Shown: positions 8,295 to 17,350, counted from the first letter of the stretch. The stretch: DNA of 28,482 bases from JBBSTY01 sp038235385 (GCA_038235385.1 JBBSTY010000036.1:1-28482); one strand, 5' to 3'. Program-made: numbers and translations. Notes: generated from the letters alone by a model not told the origin.

Positions 8295-9944
8295 GTGAGC
8301 GAGCCGGCGCACCCCGCACCAGCCGATCCGTCCTCCCGCGTCGCCCGGTCGGGCGAACCCCCCTCCGAACCCGCAGAGCCCGTGGTCGACGTCGGCGGGT
8401 CCACGGCGACGATCCCGCTCGACGAGACGCCTGGCCACGAATGCGGCGTGTTCGGTGTCTACGCGCCGAACCAGCCCGTCGCCCACCTCAGCTACCTCGG
8501 TCTCTACGCCATCCAGCACCGAGGTCAGGAGTCTGCCGGGATCGCGGTCAGCGACGGCGACTCCATCACCATCGTGAAGGACATGGGCCTGGTCTCCAAC
8601 GTCTTCGACGACAAGACCCTCGCCGCCCTCACCGGCCACCTCGCCATCGGCCACACCCGCTACAGCACCACCGGGTCGAGCACGTGGCGCAACGCGCAGC
8701 CCTTCTACCGCAACGTGGGCGCCCACAGCTTCGCGCTCGCCCACAACGGCAACCTCGTGAACACCGAAGCCCTTGCCGCCGAGGCCGGCATGCTTCCCGG
8801 GATGGTCACGAGCGACAGCGATCTCGTCGCTGAGCTCATCGAACAGGAACTGGCGCAGGACCCCGAGGAGAGCCCCGACGGGCGCGCCCTCGAGCGTGCT
8901 CTGATGAAGGTCCTCCCGAAGCTCGAGGGCGCGTTCTCGTTCGTGCTGATGGACGAGGGCCACGTGATCGGGGTCCGGGATCCCCACGGGTTCTGGCCCA
9001 TGTGCCTCGGCAAGCTCGACCACGGGTGGGCGGTGGCCTCGGAGAGTCCGGCCCTCGACATCGTCGGCGCCCATCAGATCCGTGAGGTCGAGCCCGGCGA
9101 GATGGTCATCATCGACGCCACGGGCGTGCGCAGCGAGCGTCCGTTCGCGCTCGACCAGATCGACCCCAAGCTGTGCCTGATGGAGTTCATCTACTTCCAT
9201 CGCCCCGACGGCAGCCTCTACGGCCAGGGCGTCCACGCCGCTCGGGTGCGGATGGGCGAGCAGCTCGCCGAGCAGTCCCCGGTCGATGCCGATCTCGTGA
9301 TGGGTGTGCCGGAATCGGGGATCCCGGCGGCCGAGGGGTTCGCCCGTGGCAGCGGCATCCCGTTCGGCTTCGGTCTGGTGAAGAACCGCTACATCGGCCG
9401 AACGTTCATCGCCCCCAACCAGCAGATGCGGGCGCTCGGGGTTCGCCTGAAGCTCAACCCGCTGCGCGACAACATCGAGGGCAAGCGCCTGGTCGTGGTC
9501 GACGACTCCATCGTCCGAGGGACCACGACCCGGGCGATGGTGTCGATGCTGCGCGAGTGCGGGGCTCTGGAGGTGCACCTGCGCATCTCGTCGCCGCCCT
9601 ACGCGTGGCCGTGCTTCTACGGGATGGACACCGGCACCCGAGGTGAGCTCATCGCCGCCAGCCTCTCGGTCGGTGAGATCACCGCGTTCCTCAACGTCGA
9701 CTCACTCGCCTACCTCGAACTGGATCGCGTCAAGGCCGCAACCGGTGCGCACGGCGCCGGCTTCTGCGATGCCTGCTTCACCGGCTCGTACCCGGTCGAG
9801 GTGCCGGTCAGCCTGTCCAAGGGTGTGCTCGACATCGATCGCGATCGCGCACCCCGACCGACGGAACCCGAGACGCTTGCGCTGATCTTCGACGAGACGC
9901 GCCTCCCCGTCGATCACGCGACGCGCATCGATCACGACACCTAG
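8295..9944 (+). CDS. purF: Amidophosphoribosyltransferase (glutamine PRPP amidotransferase)
   Basis: A 549-residue class II glutamine amidotransferase. The nucleophile is Cys50 in GHECGVFGVYAP; the 49 residues before it are rich in Pro, Ala, Ser and Glu and must be removed to expose the N-terminal cysteine, as with the shorter propeptide of Bacillus PurF. Glutaminase motifs AIQHRGQESAGI and GHTRYST follow. The PRPP-binding signature VVVDDSIVRGTTT lies at about 398-410. Four cysteines at family positions for a 4Fe-4S cluster are present: Cys294, Cys440, Cys491 and Cys494. The enzyme makes phosphoribosylamine, the first committed purine intermediate. The GTG start is chosen from the TATCAT hexamer six bases upstream. 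purM begins 20 bases after the stop. Confidence 0.96.
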   Translation: MSEPAHPAPADPSSRVARSGEPPSEPAEPVVDVGGSTATIPLDETPGHECGVFGVYAPNQPVAHLSYLGLYAIQHRGQESAGIAVSDGDSITIVKDMGLVSNVFDDKTLAALTGHLAIGHTRYSTTGSSTWRNAQPFYRNVGAHSFALAHNGNLVNTEALAAEAGMLPGMVTSDSDLVAELIEQELAQDPEESPDGRALERALMKVLPKLEGAFSFVLMDEGHVIGVRDPHGFWPMCLGKLDHGWAVASESPALDIVGAHQIREVEPGEMVIIDATGVRSERPFALDQIDPKLCLMEFIYFHRPDGSLYGQGVHAARVRMGEQLAEQSPVDADLVMGVPESGIPAAEGFARGSGIPFGFGLVKNRYIGRTFIAPNQQMRALGVRLKLNPLRDNIEGKRLVVVDDSIVRGTTTRAMVSMLRECGALEVHLRISSPPYAWPCFYGMDTGTRGELIAASLSVGEITAFLNVDSLAYLELDRVKAATGAHGAGFCDACFTGSYPVEVPVSLSKGVLDIDRDRAPRPTEPETLALIFDETRLPVDHATRIDHDT

Positions 9945-9963
9945 GACAGGCGAGCAACCACAC

Positions 9964-11001
9964 ATGGGCGAGACCTACGAGAGCGCGGGCGTCAACATCG
10001 GCGCGGGAGAGGAAGCGGTCGATCGCATCAAGGCCAAGGTGCGCTCCACCTTCCGGCCCGAGGTGATCGGTGACATCGGAGGGTTCGGCGGCCTGTTCGG
10101 GTTCGACACGACCCGCTACACCAATCCCGTGCTCGTGTCGTCCACCGACGGTGTCGGCACCAAGGCCCTGATCGCGCAGGCGGTCGGCGAGTTCGAGACC
10201 ATCGGGGTCGACCTCGTCGCCATGTGCGTCGACGACCTCGTCTGCCAGGGCGCAGAGCCGCTGTTCTTCCTCGACTACATCGCGGTCGGCCGTCTCGATC
10301 CCGACCACATCGAGCAACTCGTCGAGGGCGTGGCCGAGGGCTGCCGGCAGGCGGGCTGCGCGCTCATCGGCGGCGAGATGGCCGAACACCCTGGAGCGAT
10401 GGAGCCCGGCGAGTTCGACCTCGTCGGGTTCGCCGTGGGGGTCGTGGAGCGCGATCGCATCATCACCGGCCAGCACGTGGCGCCGGGCGACGTGCTCATC
10501 GGCCTGCCGTCGCCGAACCTGCGCAGCAACGGCTACTCGCTCGCCCGGCGGGTGTTCTTCGACGTCGCCGATCGCTCGCTCGACGATCCGGCGTTCACCG
10601 GTGCCGCGCACACCCTCGGTGAGGAGCTGCTCAAACCGTCGGTCATCTACGCTCCCGCGATCATGGCGCTCCACCGAGAGGTCGAGGTGCGCGCGGTCGC
10701 CCACATCACCGGTGGCGGCATCCCGGGCAACCTCAACCGTGTGCTGCCCAAGGGCACCGATGCGGTCGTCGACCTCTCCAGCTGGGAGTCGCCCCGCATC
10801 TTCGGCGAGATCCAGCACCTCGGCGGCATCAGCGCGGACGAGATGGCCAAGGTGTTCAACCTGGGTCTCGGCATGATCGTGGTCGTTCCCGAGAGCGAGG
10901 CCTCGAGGGCCCAGGATGTGCTCCGCACCCATGGCCATCGAGCGATCCAGGTCGGCACCATCACCGATGGTCACGGCGAGGTGCGCCTCACCGACCCCTG
11001 A
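9964..11001 (+). CDS. purM: Phosphoribosylformylglycinamidine cyclo-ligase (AIR synthetase)
   Basis: The 345-residue length is standard for PurM. Diagnostic segments include YESAGVNIGAGEEAV at the N-terminus, VSSTDGVGTK for nucleotide binding, DLVCQGAEPLFFLDYIA, IGGEMAEHPG, and late HITGGGIPGNLNRVLP. It uses ATP to close FGAM to AIR, directly after the PurLQS step. The ATG lies 20 bases after the purF stop with an AGG-containing purine stretch about ten bases upstream, so purF and purM are probably cotranscribed. It ends 13 bases before the stop of the convergent zinc-ribbon gene, with no clear terminator between them. Confidence 0.97.
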   Translation: MGETYESAGVNIGAGEEAVDRIKAKVRSTFRPEVIGDIGGFGGLFGFDTTRYTNPVLVSSTDGVGTKALIAQAVGEFETIGVDLVAMCVDDLVCQGAEPLFFLDYIAVGRLDPDHIEQLVEGVAEGCRQAGCALIGGEMAEHPGAMEPGEFDLVGFAVGVVERDRIITGQHVAPGDVLIGLPSPNLRSNGYSLARRVFFDVADRSLDDPAFTGAAHTLGEELLKPSVIYAPAIMALHREVEVRAVAHITGGGIPGNLNRVLPKGTDAVVDLSSWESPRIFGEIQHLGGISADEMAKVFNLGLGMIVVVPESEASRAQDVLRTHGHRAIQVGTITDGHGEVRLTDP

Positions 11002-11014
11002 GACGATGGGGTGG

Positions 11015-11374
11015 TCAGTCCGTCCAGCCGACCCGACACCACGTGTGGGTGTCGCACGCTGGGCAGCGCATCCAGTGGGAGTGGGAGCGCCCGGGTAGCC
11101 AAGCTGAGACGCTGAGGAATCGGATCCCGAGATCCATGAGGGTGACCCGGGTGCGGGTCGTGCAGGTTGCGCACTCGACGACCACCGTGCCCACCTGGCG
11201 CGACCCGGTGGAGTAGAACGCAGCGCGGCCGGTTTCGCGACTCCCCGGGCGCAGCTGGTCGGGCGCCGCTGCGGGCGGAGTCGAGAACAGCGCGTGCTTG
11301 CCCGTGGGATCGATGCGTCGTCCGACCGCGCCGTTCGACCTCGGCCGGGGCGGTTCGTCGGGGGAACCGGTCAC
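11015..11374 (-). CDS. Small zinc-ribbon protein coupled to ParA
   Basis: A 119-residue protein starting at GTG 11374, whose GTGA overlaps the stop of parA, the signature of translational coupling. The first 50 residues are polar and probably disordered. From about residue 50 comes a compact domain beginning GRAAFYSTGSRQVGTVVVEC, with CATC (Cys68, Cys71) and CPAC (Cys104, Cys107), spaced as two knuckles of a zinc ribbon, and a further Cys113. Between the knuckles lies a hydrophobic segment with AWLPGRSHSHW. I recall similar uncharacterised actinobacterial proteins, but no function is known to me. The coupling suggests it works with the ParA ATPase. Confidence 0.8.
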   Translation of the reverse strand: MTGSPDEPPRPRSNGAVGRRIDPTGKHALFSTPPAAAPDQLRPGSRETGRAAFYSTGSRQVGTVVVECATCTTRTRVTLMDLGIRFLSVSAWLPGRSHSHWMRCPACDTHTWCRVGWTD

Positions 11375-12126
11375 GCCGGGGCCAGGAGCTGGGCGGCGAG
11401 CTCGCGGTAGGCCTGGGCGCTCTTGGACGACGACGCGTGGCGCAAGACGGTGCGACCGTGGCTCGGCGCCTCGGCCACCTTGACCGACTTCGGAACGGGC
11501 GGCTGCAGCACCGACAGGCCGTAGCGGCCGGGCACATCGTCGATGACCTGCTGGGCGAGGCGTGTGCGACGATCGAACATCGTGGCGATGACGCCCCGGA
11601 CCCGGAGGTTCGGGTTGGTGTACGCCCGGACGTCGTCGATGGTCTCGAGCAGCTGTCCCACGCCTCGATGGCTGAGGGTCTCGCACTGCAACGGAACCAG
11701 CACCTCGTCGGCGGCGGTGAGCCCGTTGATGGTGAGGATGCCGAGCGACGGCGGGCAGTCGATGAGCACGATGTCGTAGTCGGCGAGCAGTGGTTGGAGA
11801 CCCCTGCGCAACTGGTACTCGCGGCCGGTCTTGCTCAGGAGGTGGAGCTCGGCACCGGCGAGGTCGATGCTGGCCGGGAGCAGGTGCAGGTCGTCCACCT
11901 TCTGGAGCACCTCGGCGGCGGTCGCCCGACCGAGCATGAGATCGTGCAGCGAGAGCTCGAGCTCATCGGGAACCAGACCGGCCGAGAAGGTGAGACATGC
12001 CTGCGGATCGAGGTCGACGAGCAGAACGCGTTGGCCCTGCTCGGCGAGCGCCGCGCCCAAGGTGTGCACCGTGGTCGTCTTCGCCACCCCACCCTTCTGG
12101 TTGGCCACAGCGATCACGGTCGGCAT
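11371..12126 (-). CDS. ParA/Soj-family ATPase (orphan)
   Basis: A 251-residue deviant Walker ATPase. KGGVAKTTT at residues 11-19 is the P-loop with both signature lysines (Lys11, Lys16). LLVDLDPQACLTFSAG follows as Walker A', and VLIDCPPSLGILTING is the Walker B region. Such proteins position DNA or protein cargo by ATP-driven dimerisation on the nucleoid. The chromosomal parA normally sits beside parB near the origin; no ParB-like gene is present here, so this is an orphan ParA that may position another cargo. The start is fixed by a TACACT hexamer seven bases upstream on the minus strand. The downstream zinc-ribbon gene overlaps its stop. Confidence 0.92.
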   Translation of the reverse strand: MPTVIAVANQKGGVAKTTTVHTLGAALAEQGQRVLLVDLDPQACLTFSAGLVPDELELSLHDLMLGRATAAEVLQKVDDLHLLPASIDLAGAELHLLSKTGREYQLRRGLQPLLADYDIVLIDCPPSLGILTINGLTAADEVLVPLQCETLSHRGVGQLLETIDDVRAYTNPNLRVRGVIATMFDRRTRLAQQVIDDVPGRYGLSVLQPPVPKSVKVAEAPSHGRTVLRHASSSKSAQAYRELAAQLLAPA

Positions 12127-12133
12127 GCCGGCG

Positions 12134-12139
12134 AGTGTA
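12134..12139 (-). promoter_or_regulatory. Candidate leaderless -10 hexamer for parA
   Basis: On the minus strand this reads TACACT, followed by seven bases and the ATG at 12126. It matches the leaderless pattern and diverges from the malic enzyme promoter about 260 bases away. Confidence 0.5.
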
Positions 12140-12198
12140 CGGCCGTGGACCGGGTGGGTCGATCGTCGGGTGACGGCACGGAACACCTCGGTGTCGCC

Positions 12199-12231
12199 TC
12201 GATGTCGGGTCGATGTCGTGTCGATGGCCCC
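12199..12231. repeat. Three 11-base tandem repeats in the parA/malic enzyme intergenic region
   Basis: TCGATGTCGGG, TCGATGTCGTG and TCGATGGCCCC follow each other without a gap; the first two differ at one base and the third keeps TCGATG. An 11-base period places each copy on the same DNA face. They lie between divergent promoters and could bind a regulator, though the composition is common in high-GC DNA. Confidence 0.45.
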
Positions 12232-12399
12232 GCTGTTGGTGTGCAGGGCAGCGGCGCCGGCGCCGCGTCGGACGCCGATGTGGTGGAGTTCACAGGCGGT
12301 TCGTCCGGTGGTGCAACCGGGGGCGCCGTCGGGTCTCGTGGTGACCGTGCTCGTGGCACCGGACCCGCTTCTGGTTGGGGGAGGCGAAGGACGCTCAGG

Positions 12400-12405
12400 T
12401 AACGT
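12400..12405 (+). promoter_or_regulatory. Candidate leaderless -10 hexamer for the malic enzyme gene
   Basis: TAACGT is followed by seven bases and the ATG at 12413. A weak -35-like TTGGGG lies at 12375-12380, 19 bases upstream of the hexamer. Confidence 0.5.
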
Positions 12406-12412
12406 CCCGGCC

Positions 12413-13815
<1,403 letters not shown>

Positions 13816-13819
<4 letters not shown>

Positions 13820-14607
13820 ACGGTTCCCCGTCGCTCGACGCGATCACGTTCGACTTCTGGGACACCCTCGTCCACGCGCCCGAGGCCGCGGTGGTCCGAG
13901 AGGAACGTCGCCACCGGATCCTGGCCGCGCTGGCGGAAGGTGGTGTCGACGTCGACCCTGACGAGATCGGTCGGGTGCTGGCGATCATCCGCGACACCTT
14001 CGATGAGCACTGGGCGGCCAACATCCAGTTCACCGGCCGTGACGGCACCGACACGTTGCTTCGGGCCCTGCAGCTCGGGGTCGACGACGACACGCGCGCT
14101 CGGGTGTACGAGGCCTTCATCGGGGCCGACCTCCCGACGGTCCCGGCGCTCACCCCGAACATCGCCGACACGTTGCGGGCGCTGAAGGGCCTCGGTCTCC
14201 GCGTCGGCATCATCTGCGACGTCGGTCTCAGCCCGTCCACGATCCTGCGGTCCTACCTCGCCTCCCACGGCGTCCTCGACGTGTTCGACCACTGGTCCTT
14301 CTCCGACGAGGTCGGCGCCTACAAGCCCGATCCGTCGATCTTCGCCCACGCGCTGGACGGACTCGGTGGCATCGATCCCGCACGTGCGGCGCACGTGGGG
14401 GACCTCCGGCGCACCGACGTCGCCGGTGCGCGGGCGCAGGGCATGGTCTCGGTCCGCTACCGAGGCAGCAACGACGATGTGCACCGACCCGGTGAGGGCG
14501 ACCGCTCGATACCTGCGGCCGTCGAGCCCACCGAGGTGGAGCTCCACGAAGCCGATCACGTGATCGCCGATCACGCCCATCTGCTCGGCGTCCTCGGACT
14601 GGGCTGA
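13816..14607 (+). CDS. HAD-superfamily hydrolase
   Basis: A 263-residue HAD-like protein of subfamily I with a helical cap. Motif I is FDFWDTL (nucleophile Asp13); the +2 position that normally carries the acid/base aspartate is Trp15. Motif II is in IICDVGLSPS, the motif III lysine in AYKPDPSIF, and motif IV is HVGDLRRTDVAGA. This looks like a phosphatase or dehalogenase-type hydrolase acting on a small substrate, but the Trp substitution makes ordinary phosphatase chemistry uncertain. The ATG overlaps the malic enzyme stop, so the two are cotranscribed and coupled. No substrate can be assigned. The last 50 residues are acidic and His-containing. Confidence 0.88.
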
Positions 14608-14672
14608 TTCGCGTCACCGGTCGGCGGCCGTTGCTGCGCGGGCCCTCGACACCGGCGCTGAAGCGGTGTCGC

Positions 14673-14678
14673 TAGGTT
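14673..14678 (+). promoter_or_regulatory. Candidate leaderless -10 hexamer for the SRPBCC gene
   Basis: TAGGTT is followed by six bases and the ATG at 14685, consistent with transcription beginning at the start codon. Confidence 0.45.
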
Positions 14679-14684
14679 GGGGCG

Positions 14685-15140
14685 ATGGAACCAGATCTTG
14701 AAGTATCCCGCGACGTCGCCGCACCACCGGCGGCGGTGTTCGCCGCTTTGACCGACGTCACCCGCATGGGTGAGTGGTCACCCGAGACCCACACCGCGGT
14801 GTGGAACGACGGCTGCTCGGAGGCGGCGGTCGGCGCGGTGTTCACGGGGCACAACCGCAACGCGGAGTTCGAGTGGACCACCGAGGCCGAGATCGTTGAC
14901 CTGGTTCCCGGCGAGCGGTTCTTCTTCGACTGCAAGGTGGGCGACTTCGTCTTCGCCAAGTGGGGCTACCGCATCGAGGCCACCGACACCGGCTCGCGGG
15001 TCACCGAGTGCTGGCAGGACCTGCGGCCCGAAGAGATCAAGGAGATGACCGCCGGCATCTCCGGCGTGGCCGATCGGGTGACCCACAACCGCGCCGGGAT
15101 GGAGGCCACGCTCGCGGCGCTCGCCGCCGCGGTGGAGTAG
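14685..15140 (+). CDS. SRPBCC (START/polyketide cyclase-like) family protein
   Basis: A 151-residue single-domain protein. The start (LEVSRDVAAPPAAVFAALTD, then RMGEWSPET) and the middle (EIVDLVPGERFFFDC, GYRIEATDTGSRVTECW) are typical of the SRPBCC helix-grip fold, which encloses a hydrophobic ligand. Members include polyketide cyclases, lipid carriers and many unassigned actinobacterial proteins. Nothing here identifies a ligand or catalytic residue. It appears to be a single-gene unit with its own leaderless-type promoter, convergent with the alpha/beta hydrolase at 15264. Confidence 0.85.
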   Translation: MEPDLEVSRDVAAPPAAVFAALTDVTRMGEWSPETHTAVWNDGCSEAAVGAVFTGHNRNAEFEWTTEAEIVDLVPGERFFFDCKVGDFVFAKWGYRIEATDTGSRVTECWQDLRPEEIKEMTAGISGVADRVTHNRAGMEATLAALAAAVE

Positions 15141-15263
15141 CGCTCCGGGGCTCTGTCGCTCGTCGTCGTCGGTGGGCCTCAACGGTTCGTTTCCGACCGT
15201 CGAGGTCGATGGGGTGGCAGTTGCGTGGCTGCGACGCTGAACCGCTCGCGCCGTCACCTCAGG

Positions 15264-16085
15264 TCAATCGATGAGGGTGCGGAGGCGGTCGGCGAAGGGC
15301 GGGGCGTCCGTGAACCCCACGTGGCCGCCGGGGAAGAGCTGGATCTCTGCGTCGAGCAGCTCGGCAAGAGCCCGCGTGCTGCGATCGCAGAACTGACCGG
15401 CGGAGTCCTCGCCGATCCCGAGGACGACGCGGACCGGGCCGCCTCTCAGCGCGTCCACGTCGGGCATCCAGCGGCAGGTCGGGAGGAGCATGTGCAGGAA
15501 CTGGAAGGCCTCGTCGGCAGCGGCTTGCGGCTCGGGCTCGTTGCCGAAGACCATCTCGAAGATCTCTTCCGGCATGTCGAGGTCGGCGAGCGCGACGAAC
15601 TGGCGCTGGGCCTGCACGCGGTCACCGGTGCGGAACACGGCGATCATGGCTTCGGTCTCCGCCAGGAGGTCGGCTTCCTCGGGGAGGACCCGGTGAAGCG
15701 GCGGCTCGTGGGGGATCACCGTGGTGAGCATCTCGGGGTGTCGTTGGGTGAGGGCGAGGACCGAGACGGCGCCACCGCTCGAGCCGAGGACGGCAGCGGG
15801 ACCGGCGTCGACGTGGGTGATGAGGTGGGCGAGGTCGTCGGCCCGTCGCTCGGGGGTCGAGTCGGCATCGGGGTCGTCGACCGGGCTGCGGTTGATGCCT
15901 CGAGGATCGGTGGTCACCACCGTGTGGTCGGCGGCCAGGAGCTCGGCGAGGGGGACGAAGGCACCGGCGTCCATGGGCGCGCCCACCAGGACGACGAGCG
16001 GGCCGGTGCCCCGCCGCTCGTAGTAGAGACGCGCACCGGGGACCGCCAGCGTTTCACTGGTGGGGGAAACAGACGAGGTCGACAT
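15264..16085 (-). CDS. Alpha/beta-fold hydrolase
   Basis: A 273-residue cytosolic hydrolase. The nucleophile elbow is GSSGG (Ser103), the oxyanion-side segment is VLVGAPMDAGA, DPRGINRS is the conserved strand-4 region, and the catalytic histidine is His255 in PGGHVGF; Glu226 or Asp227 is the likely acid. The family covers esterases, lipases and haloperoxidase-like enzymes; the substrate is unknown. Unlike most genes here it has a strong Shine-Dalgarno (AGGAG) six bases before the ATG at 16085, so it is expressed from a leadered mRNA. It is divergent from the broken sigma-like gene at 16241, with a perfect inverted repeat between them. Confidence 0.9.
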   Translation of the reverse strand: MSTSSVSPTSETLAVPGARLYYERRGTGPLVVLVGAPMDAGAFVPLAELLAADHTVVTTDPRGINRSPVDDPDADSTPERRADDLAHLITHVDAGPAAVLGSSGGAVSVLALTQRHPEMLTTVIPHEPPLHRVLPEEADLLAETEAMIAVFRTGDRVQAQRQFVALADLDMPEEIFEMVFGNEPEPQAAADEAFQFLHMLLPTCRWMPDVDALRGGPVRVVLGIGEDSAGQFCDRSTRALAELLDAEIQLFPGGHVGFTDAPPFADRLRTLID

Positions 16086-16091
16086 CGAGAT

Positions 16092-16096
16092 CTCCT
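16092..16096 (-). promoter_or_regulatory. Shine-Dalgarno for the alpha/beta hydrolase
   Basis: The minus strand reads AGGAG six bases before the ATG at 16085. It fixes the start and contrasts with the leaderless genes around it. Confidence 0.7.
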
Positions 16097-16153
16097 GATC
16101 GTTCGTGAGTTCCAGGTTGGACCCGCCGGTGGCCGAGAACTCATCGGACGACC

Positions 16154-16178
16154 CCGGATCCGAGGTTCGAGGATCCGG
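16154..16178. repeat. Perfect inverted repeat between divergent genes
   Basis: CCGGATCC at 16154-16161 and GGATCCGG at 16171-16178 are exact inverted copies with a nine-base spacer. Each arm also contains the palindrome GGATCC. There is no T-run, so it is a poor terminator; an operator for the hydrolase gene is more likely. Confidence 0.5.
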
Positions 16179-16240
16179 CGACGAAGTTCCGGAGATCCTC
16201 TGGCGTAAACCTTTCGGAGGGTCTGCGACTGTGTAGATCA

Positions 16241-16580
16241 GTGGATGGACCAGGATCGACCTTCGAGGAAGCCTTCCCCTCGGAGTACCCGGGCGTGGTG
16301 CGGGTGATCTCCCCCATCGTGGGCTCGGTCGAGGATGCTGAAGCGATCACGCAGGCCGCGTTCGTGAAGGCGTACTCCCGCTGGACGCGCATCGGCGGCT
16401 ACGACCGACCCGGTGCGTGGATCCGTCGGGTCGCGATCCGCAACGCGGTGCGCTTCGTCGAACGACGCACGCCCGCTGCTTCGGTCGGTGCCGAACCCGC
16501 CGGCGCCTGCCGATCCCTCCGAGTCGATCGTCGGTGCCGTCGACCTGAACGGGGCGCTCCTCCAGGTGCTCGTTGTGTAG
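16241..16580 (+). pseudogene. Broken ECF sigma factor-like gene
   Basis: From GTG 16241 the translation reads like sigma-70 region 2 of an ECF factor: FEEAFPSEYPGVVRVIS, DAEAITQAAFVKAYSRW, YDRPGAWIRRVAIRNAV. At about 16470-16495 sense continues only in the next frame (one extra base, or two missing), which gives ADPSESIVGAVDLNGALLQVL, the usual linker and beginning of region 4. A stop follows at 16578-16580 and the rest of region 4 is absent. The gene therefore has both a frameshift and a 3' truncation and cannot make a working sigma factor unless the sequence has an error. The downstream DNA belongs to an oppositely oriented toxin-like fragment. Confidence 0.7.
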
Positions 16581-16672
16581 ATCGCCGACGTGATCGCCTC
16601 TGTGGCAAGCCAACCTCGGGCGCGGTCGGACAACAGGTCAACGAGAAGGTGGTCGTCAACGACGGTAGCCAT
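16562..16672 (-). pseudogene. Truncated toxin-like (possibly PIN-domain) gene, N-terminal fragment
   Basis: From ATG 16672 on the minus strand, 37 codons read MATVVDDHLLVDLLSDRARG and on to AIYTTSTW. The start, a hydrophobic strand with VVDD and then LLVDLL, resembles the first segment of PIN-type proteins or toxins I recall from actinobacteria. Beyond TTSTW the frame runs antisense through the sigma-like fragment and loses any family resemblance. It follows the stop of the small gene at 16686 by 13 bases, the layout of a two-gene toxin-antitoxin unit. The PIN assignment is weak and rests on a short segment. Confidence 0.4.
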
Positions 16673-16685
16673 GCGGCCGGACGCC

Positions 16686-16910
16686 CTACTGGGTCGCGAT
16701 GTCGGGATCGTTCGCGGTGATCTCGGCGACGACTCGGTCGTAGTCTCCGCTCGTCACCCATTCGGCCAGCGCCGCTTTCGCCTCGGGCGAGAGGTCAGCA
16801 CCAGCGATTCCCGATGGGCCATCCAGCAGCTCCCCGTGCTCACGAGCAGCGGCGCGGGCACGCTCGACGACTCGTTGGACCTCGGGATCAAGCTTCAGCT
16901 TGGTGGCCAT
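16686..16910 (-). CDS. Small antitoxin-like protein upstream of a truncated toxin-like gene
   Basis: A 74-residue protein, MATKLKLDPEVQRVVERARA and so on, with a central acidic stretch and a late segment AALAEWVTSGDYDRVVAEI. Its size, the opening short strand followed by helices, and the tightly linked downstream fragment at 16672 resemble an antitoxin of a type II module. I cannot name the family with certainty. The ATG at 16910 is supported by TATCCT six bases upstream on the minus strand. If the downstream partner is truncated, as it appears, this would be a solitary antitoxin remnant. Confidence 0.6.
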   Translation of the reverse strand: MATKLKLDPEVQRVVERARAAAREHGELLDGPSGIAGADLSPEAKAALAEWVTSGDYDRVVAEITANDPDIATQ

Positions 16911-16916
16911 CGCCTC

Positions 16917-16922
16917 AGGATA
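16917..16922 (-). promoter_or_regulatory. Candidate leaderless -10 hexamer for the antitoxin-like gene
   Basis: The minus strand reads TATCCT, then six bases, then the ATG at 16910. A weak -35-like TTCCGA lies 17 bases further upstream. Confidence 0.5.
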
Positions 16923-17023
16923 GACGTGGCCCGTCCCATTCGGAAGGTCTGGTGAAACCCTGGCTGTCGCGAAGCCTGTTGGTGGGCCACCACCGGAGAC
17001 AGCTGAGCGATGAGGGTCCGAGT

Positions 17024-17350
17024 ATGCGCTGGCGATCCGACGGCGCCGGTGTCCTCACCGGCGCCTTCTCCGTCACCGGACTGATGGTGGCCGTCGGCGG
17101 CCCTCCGGGAGCCGGAGACGATCCGGCCTCGGGCACGGTGCAGGCACTCGACGCGCAGGGTGCCACGGTCGCGACCGCCGACACCGATGGGACCGGAGCG
17201 TTCCAACTCCTCGTGCCCAACGGGACCTACCGCGTCGTGGGACGCAGCCCCTCGTTCCAGGACGGACAAGGCGATTGCGTCGCGCCGTCCGACCTCGTCG
17301 TGAAGGACCGGTACGTCGAGGGCGTGATCGTGAAGTGCTACCGGGACTGA
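17024..17350 (+). CDS. Small exported-type protein with a carboxypeptidase-regulatory-like beta domain
   Basis: A 108-residue protein. A short basic start (MRWRSDGAG) precedes a hydrophobic segment (VLTGAFSVTGLMVAVGG) that could be a signal peptide or anchor. The rest, GTVQALDAQGATVATADTDG, then GAFQLLVPNGTYRVVGRSP, matches the pattern of small transthyretin-like or CarboxypepD_reg beta domains, in which a Gly-rich turn precedes the NGTYRV strand. Cys residues near 86 and 105 could pair outside the cell. A GAGGG purine run at 17012-17016, seven bases upstream, supports the ATG at 17024. Function unknown. It converges on the tRNA operon, and the terminator at 17427-17451 could serve both directions. 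Confidence 0.65.
   Translation: MRWRSDGAGVLTGAFSVTGLMVAVGGPPGAGDDPASGTVQALDAQGATVATADTDGTGAFQLLVPNGTYRVVGRSPSFQDGQGDCVAPSDLVVKDRYVEGVIVKCYRD

Noticed and set aside
5709..9578. A 1289-codon open frame on the minus strand
   Set aside because: It is antisense to purL and purF, rich in Arg, His, Asp, Val and Gly with no domain, and arises from strong GC third-position bias in the real genes.
11371..12126. Assignment as the chromosome-partitioning parA of a parAB locus
   Set aside because: No parB-like gene or parS-like site is seen nearby and the context is metabolic, so it is recorded as an orphan ParA.
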